Assembly (NCBI GenBank): GCA_002706985.1
Contig: PAKP01000035.1
Coordinates: 1 to 47,042 of the forward strand
Direction of reading: 5' to 3'
Source of the DNA: Sneathiella sp.
Lineage (GTDB): Bacteria; Pseudomonadota; Alphaproteobacteria; Sneathiellales; Sneathiellaceae
DNA length: 47,042 nucleotides
The position numbers and the translations under genes are program-made. This document shows, piece by piece, positions 19,778 through 29,596 of this stretch. A model generated the notes under the pieces. It was not told the origin of the DNA. It saw only the letters and a list, made by a program, of their open reading frames with translations, and searched no databases. Within the stretch, counting starts at the first letter, position 1. The number at the start of each line of letters is the position of its first letter.

Positions 19778-20182
19778 ATGTCCTTTCCAACTGTTCTCGT
19801 AGCCGCTGTTGCACTGGTTGATGATGATAACCGCGTCCTGATCGCCCAGCGCCCCGATGGCAAAAGCATGGCCGGGCTCTGGGAGTTTCCGGGCGGCAAA
19901 GTCGAGACAGGAGAGACACCCGAAACAGCGCTCATCCGGGAGTTGAAAGAGGAACTCGCCATTGATGTGACAGAGGCCTGTCTTGCGCCCCTCACTTTCG
20001 CGAGCCACACATACGAGAAGTTCCATCTATTGATGCCACTCTATGTCTGTCGGCGTTGGAGTGGCACACCCCGCCCGATAGAAGGACAAACTCTCAAATG
20101 GGTACGGGCGCCGAGACTGGGGGATTTCGCAATGCCGCCTGCGGATATCCCTTTGATCGCCATGCTCCGGGATTTGCTTTAG
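19778..20182 (+). CDS. mutT: MutT-like (d)GTP/8-oxo-dGTP diphosphatase (Nudix hydrolase)
   Basis: Small Nudix hydrolase expected to remove oxidised guanine nucleotides (8-oxo-dGTP) from the pool. From the ATG at 19778 it has 134 residues, close to E. coli MutT. The Nudix box is present around GGKVETGETPETALIRELKE, continuing with EELAI. The usual Gly near the end of the box is Ala; the catalytic Glu residues are kept. Upstream ATGs at 19730 and 19748 lie inside argJ and are less likely. Followed by a hairpin and an intergenic stretch before a convergent gene. Confidence 0.88.
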   Translation: MSFPTVLVAAVALVDDDNRVLIAQRPDGKSMAGLWEFPGGKVETGETPETALIRELKEELAIDVTEACLAPLTFASHTYEKFHLLMPLYVCRRWSGTPRPIEGQTLKWVRAPRLGDFAMPPADIPLIAMLRDLL

Positions 20183-20221
20183 ACTAAAAATGCCTGTAAG
20201 GCCGCCGGTTCTAAATTAAAA

Positions 20222-20262
20222 AGGCCGGTATTTGGACTTTCTCCTCATCCAAAGACCGGCCT
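20222..20262. terminator. Hairpin in the mutT / methyltransferase intergenic region
   Basis: An 8-bp stem (AGGCCGGT / ACCGGCCT) extends, after one mismatch, by 6 further pairs (TTTGGA / TCCAAA) with an 11-nt loop. It follows mutT by 40 bp, between convergent genes. It lacks a clear U-run, so termination is inferred from position only. The rest of 20183-20480 shows nothing recognisable. Confidence 0.4.
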
Positions 20263-20480
20263 ATGTAAACTACATCCCAATATCTTGAGATTGAAATCAA
20301 GGCAGGCACCAGATGCCTCGACGTTCGACAAGTCTACATTAGAAATTACAAACCAAAAAGCGCTCCAGATCAACTAATTTTTATTCTAAACGGGGATATC
20401 GACCTGCAGTGTTTTCTGACCCTCGCGGTCGTTTAACGATTAACTTTCAGTTTTTTGAAATCCCGTTTTGACAGAAATCG

Positions 20481-21377
20481 TCACTTTTCGAGAAAATCGC
20501 TCATATTGTGCTGCGCACTGCCACGCCGTAGTGGTTTTTGCTGGCTATCGTGCGGAGACCAACCCGTCATATAGACTATCTGGAATGTCGCAGGTATGCG
20601 GCCTTCTGCATCGCCATAGCGTTCAATATACAATTCCGCCGCCCGCATCAGAACTTTGCGGCCTGTAAAATTCTTCTGCCGCGCCATAAGGGCATTTGCC
20701 TCCCCCATTCCCCGCAATTCATGCATGAGAGCGAATGGATGCTCGTATTTCAGTGTGATCATCTCCGTATCCGTCACCGGTAGCGCCAGCCCGGCCCTTT
20801 GAAGCAGTGCACCGGCATCCCGAACTTCCGTGAAAGGCGAGACACGTGGACTGACACCGCCCTTAATGTCAGATTCTGCCTCGAAAAGGCAGGATTTCAA
20901 CTCCTGCAGGCTGTCAATTCCAAACAAAGCCCCCAAAAACAGGCCGTTCGGTTTGAGTGTATTTTTTATCTGTGCGAGCGCGCCGGGAAGATCATTGGTC
21001 CAGTGCAAGGCAAGAACACTCCCCACAAGATCGAATGTTTCCGGCTTAAACGGCAAAAACTCCTCATCCAGCACAACAGCCGCCTCTTTGGAGTTGCGCA
21101 ACATGTCTGTGCACATATCGGTGCGGATTACCTGCTGTGCTTTCTTGAGGGAGATTACTTGCTCCGCGAATCCTCCCCCTCTTCCGCCAAGATCGAGAGC
21201 CAGTTTAAAATCGTGATTGATATCCAGAAGCCTCTCGGTCAGTCGCGTGGCGACCTCGTCAAACAGGAACCGATACCGCGGCCAGTCGATGCGGGCGGCG
21301 CGGCGGCGATGATCCGCAACTACTCTGCGATCAAAAAGAATATGGCCAGGATCTATTAACGAGGTTGGTTTTCTCAT
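20481..21377 (-). CDS. Class I SAM-dependent methyltransferase, BioC / NDUFAF5-like
   Basis: Rossmann-fold methyltransferase-like protein of 298 residues. Motif I is ALDLGGRGGGFAEQV and the DLVGSVLALHWTNDLPGAL stretch is typical of the BioC/NDUFAF5 group. The conserved opening FDRRVVADHRRRAA and RYRFLFDEVATRL matches the bacterial relatives of mitochondrial NDUFAF5, the complex I assembly factor that hydroxylates an arginine of NDUFS7. A role in complex I maturation is therefore plausible; biotin synthesis (BioC) is the alternative, but no bio genes are nearby. The start at 21377 has an AAGGTC ribosome site; an 11-codon extension upstream is not needed. It diverges from comF. Confidence 0.8.
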   Translation of the reverse strand: MRKPTSLIDPGHILFDRRVVADHRRRAARIDWPRYRFLFDEVATRLTERLLDINHDFKLALDLGGRGGGFAEQVISLKKAQQVIRTDMCTDMLRNSKEAAVVLDEEFLPFKPETFDLVGSVLALHWTNDLPGALAQIKNTLKPNGLFLGALFGIDSLQELKSCLFEAESDIKGGVSPRVSPFTEVRDAGALLQRAGLALPVTDTEMITLKYEHPFALMHELRGMGEANALMARQKNFTGRKVLMRAAELYIERYGDAEGRIPATFQIVYMTGWSPHDSQQKPLRRGSAQHNMSDFLEK

Positions 21378-21492
21378 TTTGACCTTATGGCATTTTCCCG
21401 ATGAGGACACAATTACAGAGCATATATCCCATCACCCCTAGGGTATTTTTAGCGATATGTTTTCCGATATTTTTGCCGTATAGTTCGCCGAC

Positions 21493-22254
21493 ATGTCTAT
21501 TTCAGCCCGCCAGCTCATCACCCACATACAGAAAACGGCATTGGATGCCGTCTTCCCACCAGGCTGCGTCAATTGTGCCGAACCCATCGATAGTCCCGGC
21601 AACCTGTGTGGTCGCTGCTGGCCTGAAATGACATATATATCGGCGCCGTTCTGCAATATCTGTGGATATCCGTTTGAGTATCATGCAGGGGATGACATGA
21701 TCTGCGCGGCCTGCCTTAAACGGGCTCCGGCATATTCAAAGGCCCGCGCTGTCCTCAAATATGATGAGGCAAGCCGGGAGATGATTCTCGGCTATAAACA
21801 TTCGGACCAAACAAACCGGGCACCGACCTTCGCACAGTGGATGCATCGCGCCGGGCTAAATCTGATCAATGGTTGTGATATCATTTGCCCCGTTCCCTTG
21901 CACCGGCAGAGACTGATCCGGCGACGCTTCAATCAATCGGCGATGCTAGCCCGTGAACTGTCGAAACTGAGTGGCAAGCCTGCCATCCTCGACCTCCTAA
22001 TACGAAAACATCATACCAGAACGCAAGGAGGATTGAGTGCGCGGGCCAGATTCCGCAATGTTCGCGGGGCGTTCGACATAAACCCGACACGCGCTAAGCT
22101 TCTTGAAGGGACGCGGGTATTATTGATCGACGATGTTTTGACGACCGGCGCGACTGTAGAGGCTTGCAGCAAAACTCTGATAGATGGCGGAGTGCAGAAT
22201 GTAGACGTTCTCACCTTCAGCCGCGTTGTCAGAGCGGCAAACACCACTATATAA
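21493..22254 (+). CDS. ComF family phosphoribosyltransferase-like protein
   Basis: ComF/GntX-family protein of 253 residues. An N-terminal double zinc-ribbon has four CxxC pairs (CVNC, CGRC, CNIC, CAAC). The C-terminal half is a type I phosphoribosyltransferase fold with the PRPP loop VLLIDDVLTTGATVEAC. In competent bacteria ComF helps DNA uptake; in most proteobacteria its substrate is unknown. No ribosome site is evident at the ATG. The glutaredoxin gene follows after 46 bp, the usual alphaproteobacterial order comF-grxC-nitrilase-DUF1178. Confidence 0.9.
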   Translation: MSISARQLITHIQKTALDAVFPPGCVNCAEPIDSPGNLCGRCWPEMTYISAPFCNICGYPFEYHAGDDMICAACLKRAPAYSKARAVLKYDEASREMILGYKHSDQTNRAPTFAQWMHRAGLNLINGCDIICPVPLHRQRLIRRRFNQSAMLARELSKLSGKPAILDLLIRKHHTRTQGGLSARARFRNVRGAFDINPTRAKLLEGTRVLLIDDVLTTGATVEACSKTLIDGGVQNVDVLTFSRVVRAANTTI

Positions 22255-22300
22255 TTTACCCAGTTCTGCATCTATCCTAAAAGGGAAGAAGAAACACTCG

Positions 22301-22561
22301 ATGAAGAGAATAGAAATATATACGACGATGTTCTGTCCCTTTTGTTCGCGGGCAAAGAAGCTGCTGAACAGCAAGGGTGTCGATTATAAGGAAATTGACG
22401 TAACAGTGGACGGAGACCTTCGTGAGGAAATGACGCGTCGTGCCAATGGCGCCTATACTGTCCCGCAGATATTTGTCGATGGCGATCATATTGGAGATAG
22501 TGACCAAATCCATATGCTCGATGCAAAGGGAACTCTAGACCAGATTTTGGGAATCACATGA
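22301..22561 (+). CDS. grxC: Glutaredoxin 3 (dithiol)
   Basis: Small thiol-disulfide oxidoreductase of 86 residues that uses glutathione as electron donor. It has the dithiol active site CPFC (C12, C15), the cis-proline TVPQIF and a GDSDQIHMLD segment that binds glutathione. The start at 22301 (MKRIEIYTT) has a good AGGGAAG ribosome site; a frame opening 25 codons upstream inside comF is not credible. Likely co-transcribed with comF and the amidohydrolase that follows after 18 bp. Confidence 0.95.
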   Translation: MKRIEIYTTMFCPFCSRAKKLLNSKGVDYKEIDVTVDGDLREEMTRRANGAYTVPQIFVDGDHIGDSDQIHMLDAKGTLDQILGIT

Positions 22562-22579
22562 TCCCGAAAGGAGAATAAC

Positions 22580-23434
22580 ATGTCTTCATTCACCGCAGGC
22601 TGCATCCAGATGATGAGCACGGGCGATGTTCAGGGAAACCTGGATGTCGCAACCACGCTGATCCGGGAAGCGGCGAGCGCCGGCGCTGATTTTATTGCGA
22701 CACCGGAAGTGACTAATATGCTGGAGCCGAACAAGGCGGAAGCGCGCGCCAAGGCGCAATATCAGGAAGATGATGTTACCTTGAAATCCTTCCGCACCTT
22801 GGCGGAAGAGACCGGCACCTGGATTCTGGCGGGCTCCCTTGTTATTAAAAAGCCGGACGATGATCGCCTCGCCAACCGGTCGTTCCTGATCCGCCCAGAT
22901 GGCGGGATCGCCGCACAGTACGACAAGATCCATATGTTCGACGTGGAGCTCAGCAACGGAGAAAGCCACAAGGAAAGCCGCGCCTATGCACCGGGAAACG
23001 CGGCGCAACTCGCAGAAACCACTTGGGGGACATTCGGACTTTCTGTCTGCTATGATGTCCGGTTTGCCCATCTCTATCAGCAACTGGCCTTAAATGGCGC
23101 AAGGGTCCTGACCGTTCCAGCCGCCTTTACTGCGACGACGGGCAAGGCGCATTGGCATGTCCTGTTAAGAGCGCGTGCAATCGAAAACGGCGCCTTTGTT
23201 ATTGCCCCCGCTCAGTGCGGACAACATTCGGAGAAAAGGCGCACCTATGGTCATTCGCTGATTGTTGATCCCTGGGGAGAAGTTCTCGCCGATGGCGGTG
23301 AGGAGCCCGGCTTCGTCACGGCAAAGATTGATCTGGACGAGGTGCAAAAGCGCCGCCGCCAGGTACCTAACTTAAGCAATATTGTAGACTTCACGTTGCA
23401 GACGCCAGAGGCAGTCTCTGATGCAGCTGAGTGA
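22580..23434 (+). CDS. Carbon-nitrogen hydrolase (Nit1-type amidase)
   Basis: Nitrilase-superfamily amidohydrolase of 284 residues with the Glu-Lys-Cys triad at E43 (ATPEV), K116 (YDKIH) and C157 (SVCYD). The overall pattern is that of Nit1 and of bacterial relatives that hydrolyse deaminated glutathione, a repair reaction. The glutaredoxin gene next door fits a glutathione-related role, but this remains an inference. A GGAG ribosome site precedes the ATG. A small methyltransferase gene converges on it with a 10-bp gap. Confidence 0.9.
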   Translation: MSSFTAGCIQMMSTGDVQGNLDVATTLIREAASAGADFIATPEVTNMLEPNKAEARAKAQYQEDDVTLKSFRTLAEETGTWILAGSLVIKKPDDDRLANRSFLIRPDGGIAAQYDKIHMFDVELSNGESHKESRAYAPGNAAQLAETTWGTFGLSVCYDVRFAHLYQQLALNGARVLTVPAAFTATTGKAHWHVLLRARAIENGAFVIAPAQCGQHSEKRRTYGHSLIVDPWGEVLADGGEEPGFVTAKIDLDEVQKRRRQVPNLSNIVDFTLQTPEAVSDAAE

Positions 23435-23444
23435 TATTTTCTGA

Positions 23445-23954
23445 TCAGGCGCGTTTTCTTGCGGCAATGGATTGACGGCAGGCCGGTACCGGCTCTTCCG
23501 TATAACCGTCAAAAGAATCAAGGATATCGAAAGTCTCACCCAGGCGTTCGATGAGTTCTCCCGGCGCCAACAGAAAATCCGGATTCCGTGGGCGCCCGTA
23601 CTTTTCGTTCCCTTGCGCAAAAGTATCGTAGAGCAGAATACCTCCGGGGCTGAGCGCCTCGCAGATATAGGGAAAGAGTGGACGCCAGAGATAATTCACG
23701 ACCACGATCGCTCCAGCGCTTTCGGGCGTGAAAGGCCAGGCCGCCCCCTCCAGGTCAGACTTGATTATGGTAAGACCGCGGCGCTCCTTAAAGGATGCAA
23801 TTGCCGAGGTATCAACATCCACCGCAAGCACTTCATGCCCCTGTTCCAGCAGAAACAGACTGTGCCGCCCGCCACCGCACGCCACATCAATAACCGGCTG
23901 ACCCTTCGGGATGAGGGTCGCATGTTTTTCAATCCATGGTGATATGGGGCGCAT
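23445..23954 (-). CDS. Class I SAM-dependent methyltransferase (TehB-like)
   Basis: Short methyltransferase of 169 residues. Motif I is VIDVACGGGRHSLFLLEQGHEV, so the SAM pocket is complete; a DTFAQGNEKYGRP segment follows near the C-terminal part. It is most like the small TehB/UbiE-type proteins, but the substrate cannot be told. The start has an AAGG ribosome site. It is transcribed against its neighbours and separates the nitrilase-like gene from DUF1178. Confidence 0.8.
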   Translation of the reverse strand: MRPISPWIEKHATLIPKGQPVIDVACGGGRHSLFLLEQGHEVLAVDVDTSAIASFKERRGLTIIKSDLEGAAWPFTPESAGAIVVVNYLWRPLFPYICEALSPGGILLYDTFAQGNEKYGRPRNPDFLLAPGELIERLGETFDILDSFDGYTEEPVPACRQSIAARKRA

Positions 23955-24053
23955 ATCTTGCCTTGCTTCCGTCGATTATGGACTTGTGTTTAACTGGAAA
24001 ACGATTATTTCTTAATGAGAGATATTTTCAACTGTTTGCGATTTTTTTTGCAG

Positions 24054-24494
24054 ATGATTAAATACGACCTTAAATGTGAAAATGCCCATGTATTTGAAGC
24101 ATGGTTTAAAAACAGTGCCGCCTTTGATGAACAAGCAGACGCGGGCGATGTGGTTTGCGCCGTTTGCGGTTCAACAGCGGTAAGCAAGGCGCCGATGGCC
24201 CCTTCCGTATCACGCAAGGGAACGATGAAAAGTTCCGAGCGTGATGACACCGCCAAGCAGGAGGCCAGTCAGGCAGCCATGGTTATGTTGGCACTACGGC
24301 AGCTTCGCGAATCTGTTGAGGAAAACTGCGATTATGTCGGGACGCGATTTGCCGAGGAAGCACGCAAAATTCACTATGGTGAAGTGGAAAGGCACGGCAT
24401 TTACGGCGAGGCAACGGCGGAAGAAAGTCGGGAGTTAAGTGAAGAAGGGGTCGAGATTACTGAAATTCCCTGGCTTCCTGCAACAAACAGCTAA
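24054..24494 (+). CDS. DUF1178 family protein
   Basis: Conserved alphaproteobacterial protein of unknown function, 146 residues. The N-terminus (MIKYDLKCENAHVFEAWF) and a CAVCG pair form a small zinc-ribbon-like unit of the FmdB sort. The C-terminal part contains the conserved ARKIHYGEVERHGIYGEA block. I use the ATG at 24054, which gives the family's standard MIKYDLKC start, although no ribosome site is visible; an ATG 13 codons upstream also lacks one. A strong terminator follows 20 bp after the stop. Confidence 0.85.
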   Translation: MIKYDLKCENAHVFEAWFKNSAAFDEQADAGDVVCAVCGSTAVSKAPMAPSVSRKGTMKSSERDDTAKQEASQAAMVMLALRQLRESVEENCDYVGTRFAEEARKIHYGEVERHGIYGEATAEESRELSEEGVEITEIPWLPATNS

Positions 24495-24514
24495 CTCAAC
24501 CGACAACATAAAAT

Positions 24515-24539
24515 GAAGGCCCGGAAATTCCGGGCCTTC
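24515..24539. terminator. Bidirectional terminator between DUF1178 and the parvulin gene
   Basis: Perfect 10-bp stem GAAGGCCCGG / CCGGGCCTTC with loop AAATT, followed on the plus strand by TTCTTTG. On the minus strand ATTTTATG follows. It serves two convergent genes. Confidence 0.8.
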
Positions 24540-24563
24540 TTCTTTGATCATTTCAAAAGCCGA

Positions 24564-25532
24564 CTACTCTTTTTTATCGTCTTCCGTTTTCGTCTCTTCT
24601 GTCGCTGAATTATCCTGAGATTTTTCCGCCGCCTTTTCATCTTCGGCCGGCGTCATCAGGATAATGGAGGCATCCGCCTTCAATTCTTCAATCAGCTTGT
24701 CAATCACAGAATTGCTTACCTTGGCCTGAAGTTCAGGTTTCTTCTCTTCAAAGCTCGGCGGTTCGGTATTGCGCCGATCCTCAGCCTTGATCACATGAAA
24801 GCCGAACTGGCTTTCCACCGGTGCTTTAGAATATTCACCATTTTCCAGGTTAAAGGCCGCGTCCGCAAATTCCGGGACCATGCTTCCCTTTGCAAAAAAC
24901 CCAAGGTCGCCGCCATTTGGACCAGATGGACCGGTCGAGTATTCTTTGGCAAGCTCAGCGAAATCGCCCCCCTCGTCCAGAAGCTTGATGACATCGTTGG
25001 CTTCTTCTTCCGTCTTGAGGAGAATATGCCGTGCATGAAGCTGTTCTTCAGGCGTGAAGTCAGCGACGATCTTATCATATTCTTCCTTCAGCAGTTCATC
25101 CGTAACCAACTCATCGATCTTGGTCTTAATATAGAGTTCCTGCATTAACTGCGTCTGCACAGCGTCAAGGCGGTCCTTATATTCCGGGTTATCGCTCAGA
25201 TTATCTTTCTTCGCTGCCTGGGAGATCACTTCCATGCTGATCAATTGCTGCAGCAGCTGCTCCTTGATCATGGCTAGTGGTGCCTGGCGGTATTGTTGCG
25301 GCAGAGAACTATAGAGAGATGCAATGTCCGCCTCGGTAATATTTTCGCCGTTCACGGTTGCGAGAACCTCACTGTCCGCCTCTTCGGCTGGCATGGCCTC
25401 CTCTGTCTTCATCTCATCCGAGGCGACAATATCCAGACCGGGGATCGCGCCACTTTGCGTGCCGACATAATATCCGATGACCAGACAGAGCACGGCAACG
25501 ATAGCCAGAGCGAAAAAATGTAGTGATTTCAT
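24564..25532 (-). CDS. Membrane-anchored parvulin-type peptidyl-prolyl isomerase
   Basis: Predicted periplasmic folding helper of 322 residues. An N-terminal hydrophobic segment (residues 4-24) serves as signal peptide or anchor; no lipobox is visible. A SurA-N-like helical region precedes the parvulin domain (about 160-255: LHARHILLKTEEEA, GGDLGFFAKGSMVPEF, SQFGFHVIKAEDRR). The C-terminal tail is acidic and Lys-rich. The start at 25532 gives the signal sequence directly; a 14-codon upstream extension would add a non-hydrophobic leader. It diverges from secA, which fits a role in handling newly secreted proteins. Confidence 0.9.
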   Translation of the reverse strand: MKSLHFFALAIVAVLCLVIGYYVGTQSGAIPGLDIVASDEMKTEEAMPAEEADSEVLATVNGENITEADIASLYSSLPQQYRQAPLAMIKEQLLQQLISMEVISQAAKKDNLSDNPEYKDRLDAVQTQLMQELYIKTKIDELVTDELLKEEYDKIVADFTPEEQLHARHILLKTEEEANDVIKLLDEGGDFAELAKEYSTGPSGPNGGDLGFFAKGSMVPEFADAAFNLENGEYSKAPVESQFGFHVIKAEDRRNTEPPSFEEKKPELQAKVSNSVIDKLIEELKADASIILMTPAEDEKAAEKSQDNSATEETKTEDDKKE

Positions 25533-25861
25533 AATACCAGGACCCTGATTTCTATTGTATGCGTTTGGGAACAAGTTCAGAAGCTCCCGCGGGCGAAGAT
25601 TTCAAGCGAATATAGTAATATTTCAACTCATAACAACCTTTGTTCCTTACAAACCGGCTTTTTCCATCTTTTGTCATCAAATCCGGCAGCTTTTTGCTCC
25701 TTCCTTGCCGGATTGATTGACATGACTGCGCTTGCCCCTTATCTGTCTGAATATTTATTAAGCTGGTTTTGCCCTCAAAGTGAGACTATTTAAGACATGA
25801 CCTCCGCGCACGAAGCTGCGCACCCAGAAAAAAGCAACCCATGACTGGAGTTTAGTCAGAT
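25533..25861. other. Divergent intergenic region of the parvulin gene and secA
   Basis: This 329-bp gap carries the promoters of both genes. On the plus strand a candidate secA promoter is listed separately (25717-25745). A 15-codon open frame (25797-25844) ends 17 bp before the secA ATG. It has no signal sequence or recognisable arrest motif, so I do not call it a leader peptide. A weak 5-bp stem (GCGCA / TGCGC, 25806-25821) lies within it. Nothing else is recognisable. Confidence 0.4.
25717..25745 (+). promoter_or_regulatory. Candidate sigma-70 promoter for secA
   Basis: A perfect -35 hexamer TTGACA (25717-25722) is followed after 17 bp by TATCTG (25740-25745), a weak -10 box. It would give a leader of roughly 110 nt to secA. 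Confidence 0.5.
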
Positions 25862-28543
25862 ATGTTCGGTTCCTTTGCCAAAAAGTTGTTCGGGTCGCCG
25901 AATGACAGGGCACTTAAACTTGTTCGAACCAAAGTTGACGAAATCAATGCGTTTGAAGACAAGATCAAGCCATTGTCCGATAGCGAACTACTGGCGAAGA
26001 CCCAGGAATTCAAGGATCGCCTTGCGGCAGGATCCACCCTCGATGATCTCCTGCCCGAAGCCTTTGCCTGTGTCCGTGAAGCGGCTTCCCGCGCTCTTGG
26101 CGAACGGCATTATGACGTTCAGCTGCTTGGCGGTATCGTTCTCCATCAAGGCAAGATCACCGAAATGAAAACCGGTGAGGGTAAAACCCTCGTCTCCACC
26201 CTGCCTGCCTATCTGAATGCTCTGACCGGCAAGGGAGTGCATGTTGTTACCGTCAACGACTATCTGGCCCAGCGCGATTCACAATGGATGGGGCAGGTTT
26301 TCGCTAAGTTAGGCCTCTCGGTCGGCTGTATTGTTCATGGTATCGATGAGCAGGAACGCGCGGCGGCTTATCAGGCCGACATTACATATGGCACGAACAA
26401 CGAATTTGGCTTCGATTATCTCCGCGACAATATGAAGTACGAAAAATCGGCGATGGTACAGCGAGGGTTTCATTACGCCATCGTCGACGAGGTGGACAGC
26501 ATCCTGATCGACGAAGCGCGGACGCCCCTTATCATTTCCGGACCGGCGGAAGATTCGTCGGAACTTTATCTCGCCATTGACGCTCTGATCCCGAACCTTA
26601 AGGAAGACGATTACGAAGTCGATGAGAAAACAAAAACGGTCGGCTTTTCTGAGAATGGCGCCGAGGACATTGAAAAGGTGCTGGATGAAGCTGGTCTCCT
26701 CAAGGGCGACAATCTCTATGACGTGGAGAATGTGGCAATTGTTCATCACCTCAATCAGGCTCTTCGCGCCCACAAACTTTTTGAGAAAGACAAGGACTAC
26801 ATCGTCAAGAATGACAAGGTTATAATTATTGACGAATTCACCGGCCGTATGATGGAAGGGCGCCGCTACTCCGAAGGCCTGCATCAAGCCCTTGAAGCCA
26901 AGGAAAAGGTCACGATCCAACCGGAAAACCAGACACTGGCCTCAATTACATTCCAGAACTATTTCCGCCTGTATGACAAGCTTTCGGGCATGACCGGCAC
27001 CGCCGCGACGGAAGCGGATGAATTTCATGAAATTTATGGACTGGAAGTCATTGAAATACCCACTAACGTCCCCGTCGCGCGGGTGGATGCGGACGACGAA
27101 GTTTACCGCACAGCCGAGGAAAAATATAACGCCATTGTCATAACGATTGAAGATTGCCTGAAACGGGGTCAGCCTGTCCTTGTTGGTACAGTTTCCATTG
27201 AAAAATCAGAAATGCTGTCAGCTCTTCTAAAGCAGAAGAAAATTCCTCACAAAGTCCTGAACGCCCGATATCATGAACAGGAAGCTGAAATTATCAGCCA
27301 GGCAGGCCGTGTTAGTGCTGTCACGATTGCCACGAACATGGCGGGGCGCGGAACAGACATCAAGCTTGGCGGCAATGAAGAAATGATGATCGCCGCCAAA
27401 ACCGGTGACATGACGGATGAGGCGGAGATCACCAAGGTAACCGCCGAGATCAAGGCTGAGATCGCCGAACAGCGCAAGAAGGTGCTGGATGCAGGTGGCC
27501 TCTTTGTTATCGGGACAGAGCGGCATGAATCCCGACGTATCGATAACCAGCTCCGCGGCCGTTCCGGTCGGCAGGGGGACCCTGGCACCTCACGCTTCTT
27601 CTTATCGCTTCAGGACGACCTGATGCGCATTTTCGGATCCGAGCGGATGGACGGTATGCTCCGTAAGCTTGGGCTTGAAGAAGGAGAGGCAATTGTCCAT
27701 CCCTGGATCAACAAGGCACTGGAAAAGGCGCAGCAAAAAGTCGAGGCACGGAACTATGACATCCGTAAAAACCTCCTGAAATTCGATGATGTCATGAATG
27801 ACCAGCGTAAGGTCATTTATGAACAGCGGATTGAACTGATGGACACGCAGGATGTTTCTGAGACGGTCACGACCATGCGTAACGAAGTCATTGACGATAT
27901 GGTCGCAACCCATATTCCCCCCAAGGCCTATCCGGAGCAATGGGATGTGGAAGGCCTGAAACTGGAGGCAGCGCGGACGCTGGCTCTTGATCTGCCCGTG
28001 GATGAATGGGCGGATGAAGAAGGCATTGCCGATGAGGAAATCCGTGACCGCCTGAAAGATCACGCCAATCGTAAGATGGCGGAAAAAGCCGTTCGCTATG
28101 GATCTGAAGTTATGCGGATGGTCGAGAAGAGCATCCTGCTGCAAATACTCGATCAGGCCTGGAAGGAGCACCTCCTCCAACTTGATCAGTTGCGTCAGGG
28201 CGTTTCACTGCGTGCCTATGCCCAGAAAGATCCGCTCAATGAATATAAGAGCGAAGCCTTCAATATGTTCGAAATGATGCTGAACCAGTTGCGTGAAACG
28301 GTGACGACCTATCTTTCGCATGTCCAGCTTCAAAACCCGGCAGAACAACTAAAGCGTCCTGAACCGGACGAACAGGAAATGACGGCAACTCATCTTGACC
28401 CGACGACCGGTGAAAACGAACTCGATGCCCCTGATATCAATACGGACGGTAACAATACGGAGAACTGGGGCAAGGTCCGGCGCAATGCCCCCTGCCCGTG
28501 CGGGTCGGGAAAGAAATTCAAACAGTGCCACGGCCGGATCTGA
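25862..28543 (+). CDS. secA: Preprotein translocase subunit SecA
   Basis: ATPase motor that pushes unfolded precursors through SecYEG. At 893 residues it has the normal proteobacterial length. Visible are Walker A ([11 protein letters not shown], from residue 102), the DEAD-like [16 protein letters not shown], the helicase-type second domain ([14 protein letters not shown] and [13 protein letters not shown]), and the C-terminal zinc-binding tail [14 protein letters not shown], which also contacts SecB. The ATG has a GGAG element 11 bp upstream, slightly far. TerB-like, ferredoxin and carD genes follow in the same direction. Confidence 0.98.
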   Translation: MFGSFAKKLFGSPNDRALKLVRTKVDEINAFEDKIKPLSDSELLAKTQEFKDRLAAGSTLDDLLPEAFACVREAASRALGERHYDVQLLGGIVLHQGKITEMKTGEGKTLVSTLPAYLNALTGKGVHVVTVNDYLAQRDSQWMGQVFAKLGLSVGCIVHGIDEQERAAAYQADITYGTNNEFGFDYLRDNMKYEKSAMVQRGFHYAIVDEVDSILIDEARTPLIISGPAEDSSELYLAIDALIPNLKEDDYEVDEKTKTVGFSENGAEDIEKVLDEAGLLKGDNLYDVENVAIVHHLNQALRAHKLFEKDKDYIVKNDKVIIIDEFTGRMMEGRRYSEGLHQALEAKEKVTIQPENQTLASITFQNYFRLYDKLSGMTGTAATEADEFHEIYGLEVIEIPTNVPVARVDADDEVYRTAEEKYNAIVITIEDCLKRGQPVLVGTVSIEKSEMLSALLKQKKIPHKVLNARYHEQEAEIISQAGRVSAVTIATNMAGRGTDIKLGGNEEMMIAAKTGDMTDEAEITKVTAEIKAEIAEQRKKVLDAGGLFVIGTERHESRRIDNQLRGRSGRQGDPGTSRFFLSLQDDLMRIFGSERMDGMLRKLGLEEGEAIVHPWINKALEKAQQKVEARNYDIRKNLLKFDDVMNDQRKVIYEQRIELMDTQDVSETVTTMRNEVIDDMVATHIPPKAYPEQWDVEGLKLEAARTLALDLPVDEWADEEGIADEEIRDRLKDHANRKMAEKAVRYGSEVMRMVEKSILLQILDQAWKEHLLQLDQLRQGVSLRAYAQKDPLNEYKSEAFNMFEMMLNQLRETVTTYLSHVQLQNPAEQLKRPEPDEQEMTATHLDPTTGENELDAPDINTDGNNTENWGKVRRNAPCPCGSGKKFKQCHGRI

Positions 28544-28576
28544 GGGCGCTGGAAAAAATTACTCCAAGGCAATCCT

Positions 28577-29035
28577 ATGATCTCTTTTCTAAAATCTCTG
28601 ATGTCCGAAGATAATGCGGCTGAGCCCAAAACGCAGGATGAGGCGCGTGTCGCAACAGCGGCCCTCCTGATCGAGGCTGCCCTGTCCGATGACGACTTCA
28701 AGGACGTCGAGCGTGATGCAATCGTCGATGTGATAACGCGGCATTACAAAATATCTGACGCCGAAGCCCGCGAGATAGTCGCGCATGCAGAAGAAGCGAA
28801 TGCGGAATCAGATCAGCTTTTTTACTTTACCCGCGCGGTGAAAGACAGCTTTCCCATCGAGACGAGAGTGCAAATGATCGAGATGTTATGGGAGGTTGCC
28901 TATGCGGATGGCGTTCTGAGTAAATACGAAGCCAATCTTGTGCGCCGCATTTCTGGCCTGATCTATGTTAGCGACCGGGACAGCGGCACCGCGCGCAAAA
29001 GGGTTATGGCCCGCCTTGGTATTACAGAAGACTAA
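28577..29035 (+). CDS. TerB-like (tellurite-resistance fold) protein
   Basis: All-helical protein of 152 residues with a TerB/DUF533-type fold. Conserved acidic spots at AALSDDDFKDVERDAI and AYADGVLSKYEANLVRRI match the two metal-binding-like repeats of TerB. Function is unknown; in Alphaproteobacteria such proteins are common housekeeping-linked genes and need not relate to tellurite. It starts 33 bp after secA. Confidence 0.85.
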   Translation: MISFLKSLMSEDNAAEPKTQDEARVATAALLIEAALSDDDFKDVERDAIVDVITRHYKISDAEAREIVAHAEEANAESDQLFYFTRAVKDSFPIETRVQMIEMLWEVAYADGVLSKYEANLVRRISGLIYVSDRDSGTARKRVMARLGITED

Positions 29036-29154
29036 TTTTTCCTGCCAGCGATGCTTTTAGGGTTGTTTTTCCCTGTTATTAGCGATAATCCGTTAGGGAA
29101 AGACATCGATGTCTTGTGTTTTTGTTGCTTCCACGAACTGACTGGAGAAAATAA

Positions 29155-29493
29155 ATGACCTACGTTGTTACCGAAAGTTGCATCCGCTGCAAATTTATGG
29201 ACTGCGTGGAGGTGTGTCCGGTCGACTGTTTCTACGAAGGCGAAAACATGCTGGTGATACATCCCGATGAATGTATCGACTGCGGTGTATGTGAACCCGA
29301 GTGCCCGGCAGAGGCAATTCTTCCCGATACAGAAGAAGACGCCGAAAAATTCTTGGAGCTTAACCGTGAGTATTCTGAAATATGGCCGAATATTACGGTA
29401 AAAGGCGAACAGCCTGAAGATGCCGAAGAATGGCAGGGTAAGCCTAATAAATATGAAACTGAGTTCAGCCCAAAACCTGGCGGGCAAGGGTAA
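29155..29493 (+). CDS. fdxA: 7Fe ferredoxin FdxA
   Basis: Ferredoxin of 112 residues with one 3Fe-4S and one 4Fe-4S cluster, of the Azotobacter FdI type. By position against that protein, C9, C17 and C50 would hold the 3Fe-4S cluster, C21, C40, C43 and C46 the 4Fe-4S cluster, and C12 and C25 are free. All nine cysteines are present. A GGAG ribosome site precedes the ATG. Its partner is unknown; the linkage to carD is frequent in Alphaproteobacteria. Confidence 0.96.
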   Translation: MTYVVTESCIRCKFMDCVEVCPVDCFYEGENMLVIHPDECIDCGVCEPECPAEAILPDTEEDAEKFLELNREYSEIWPNITVKGEQPEDAEEWQGKPNKYETEFSPKPGGQG

Positions 29494-29596
29494 TTTCCGT
29501 GAACACACTGCGGAAATACGTAAAACTCTCAGAATTTAGATAACATTATTAGCTTTTAGCCTAAAATTGTGCTATGGTTACTCCATGCTTTAGGTT

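Noticed and set aside
25797..25844. 15-codon frame just before secA as a possible secretion-monitor leader
   Set aside because: Too short for a signal sequence and no known arrest motif; such frames are expected by chance.
26309..26920. 203-codon minus-strand open frame
   Set aside because: Antisense within secA and without family-like sequence.
28577..29035. Tellurite-resistance determinant
   Set aside because: Only a TerB-like fold is present; no other ter genes are near, so a resistance role is not supported.
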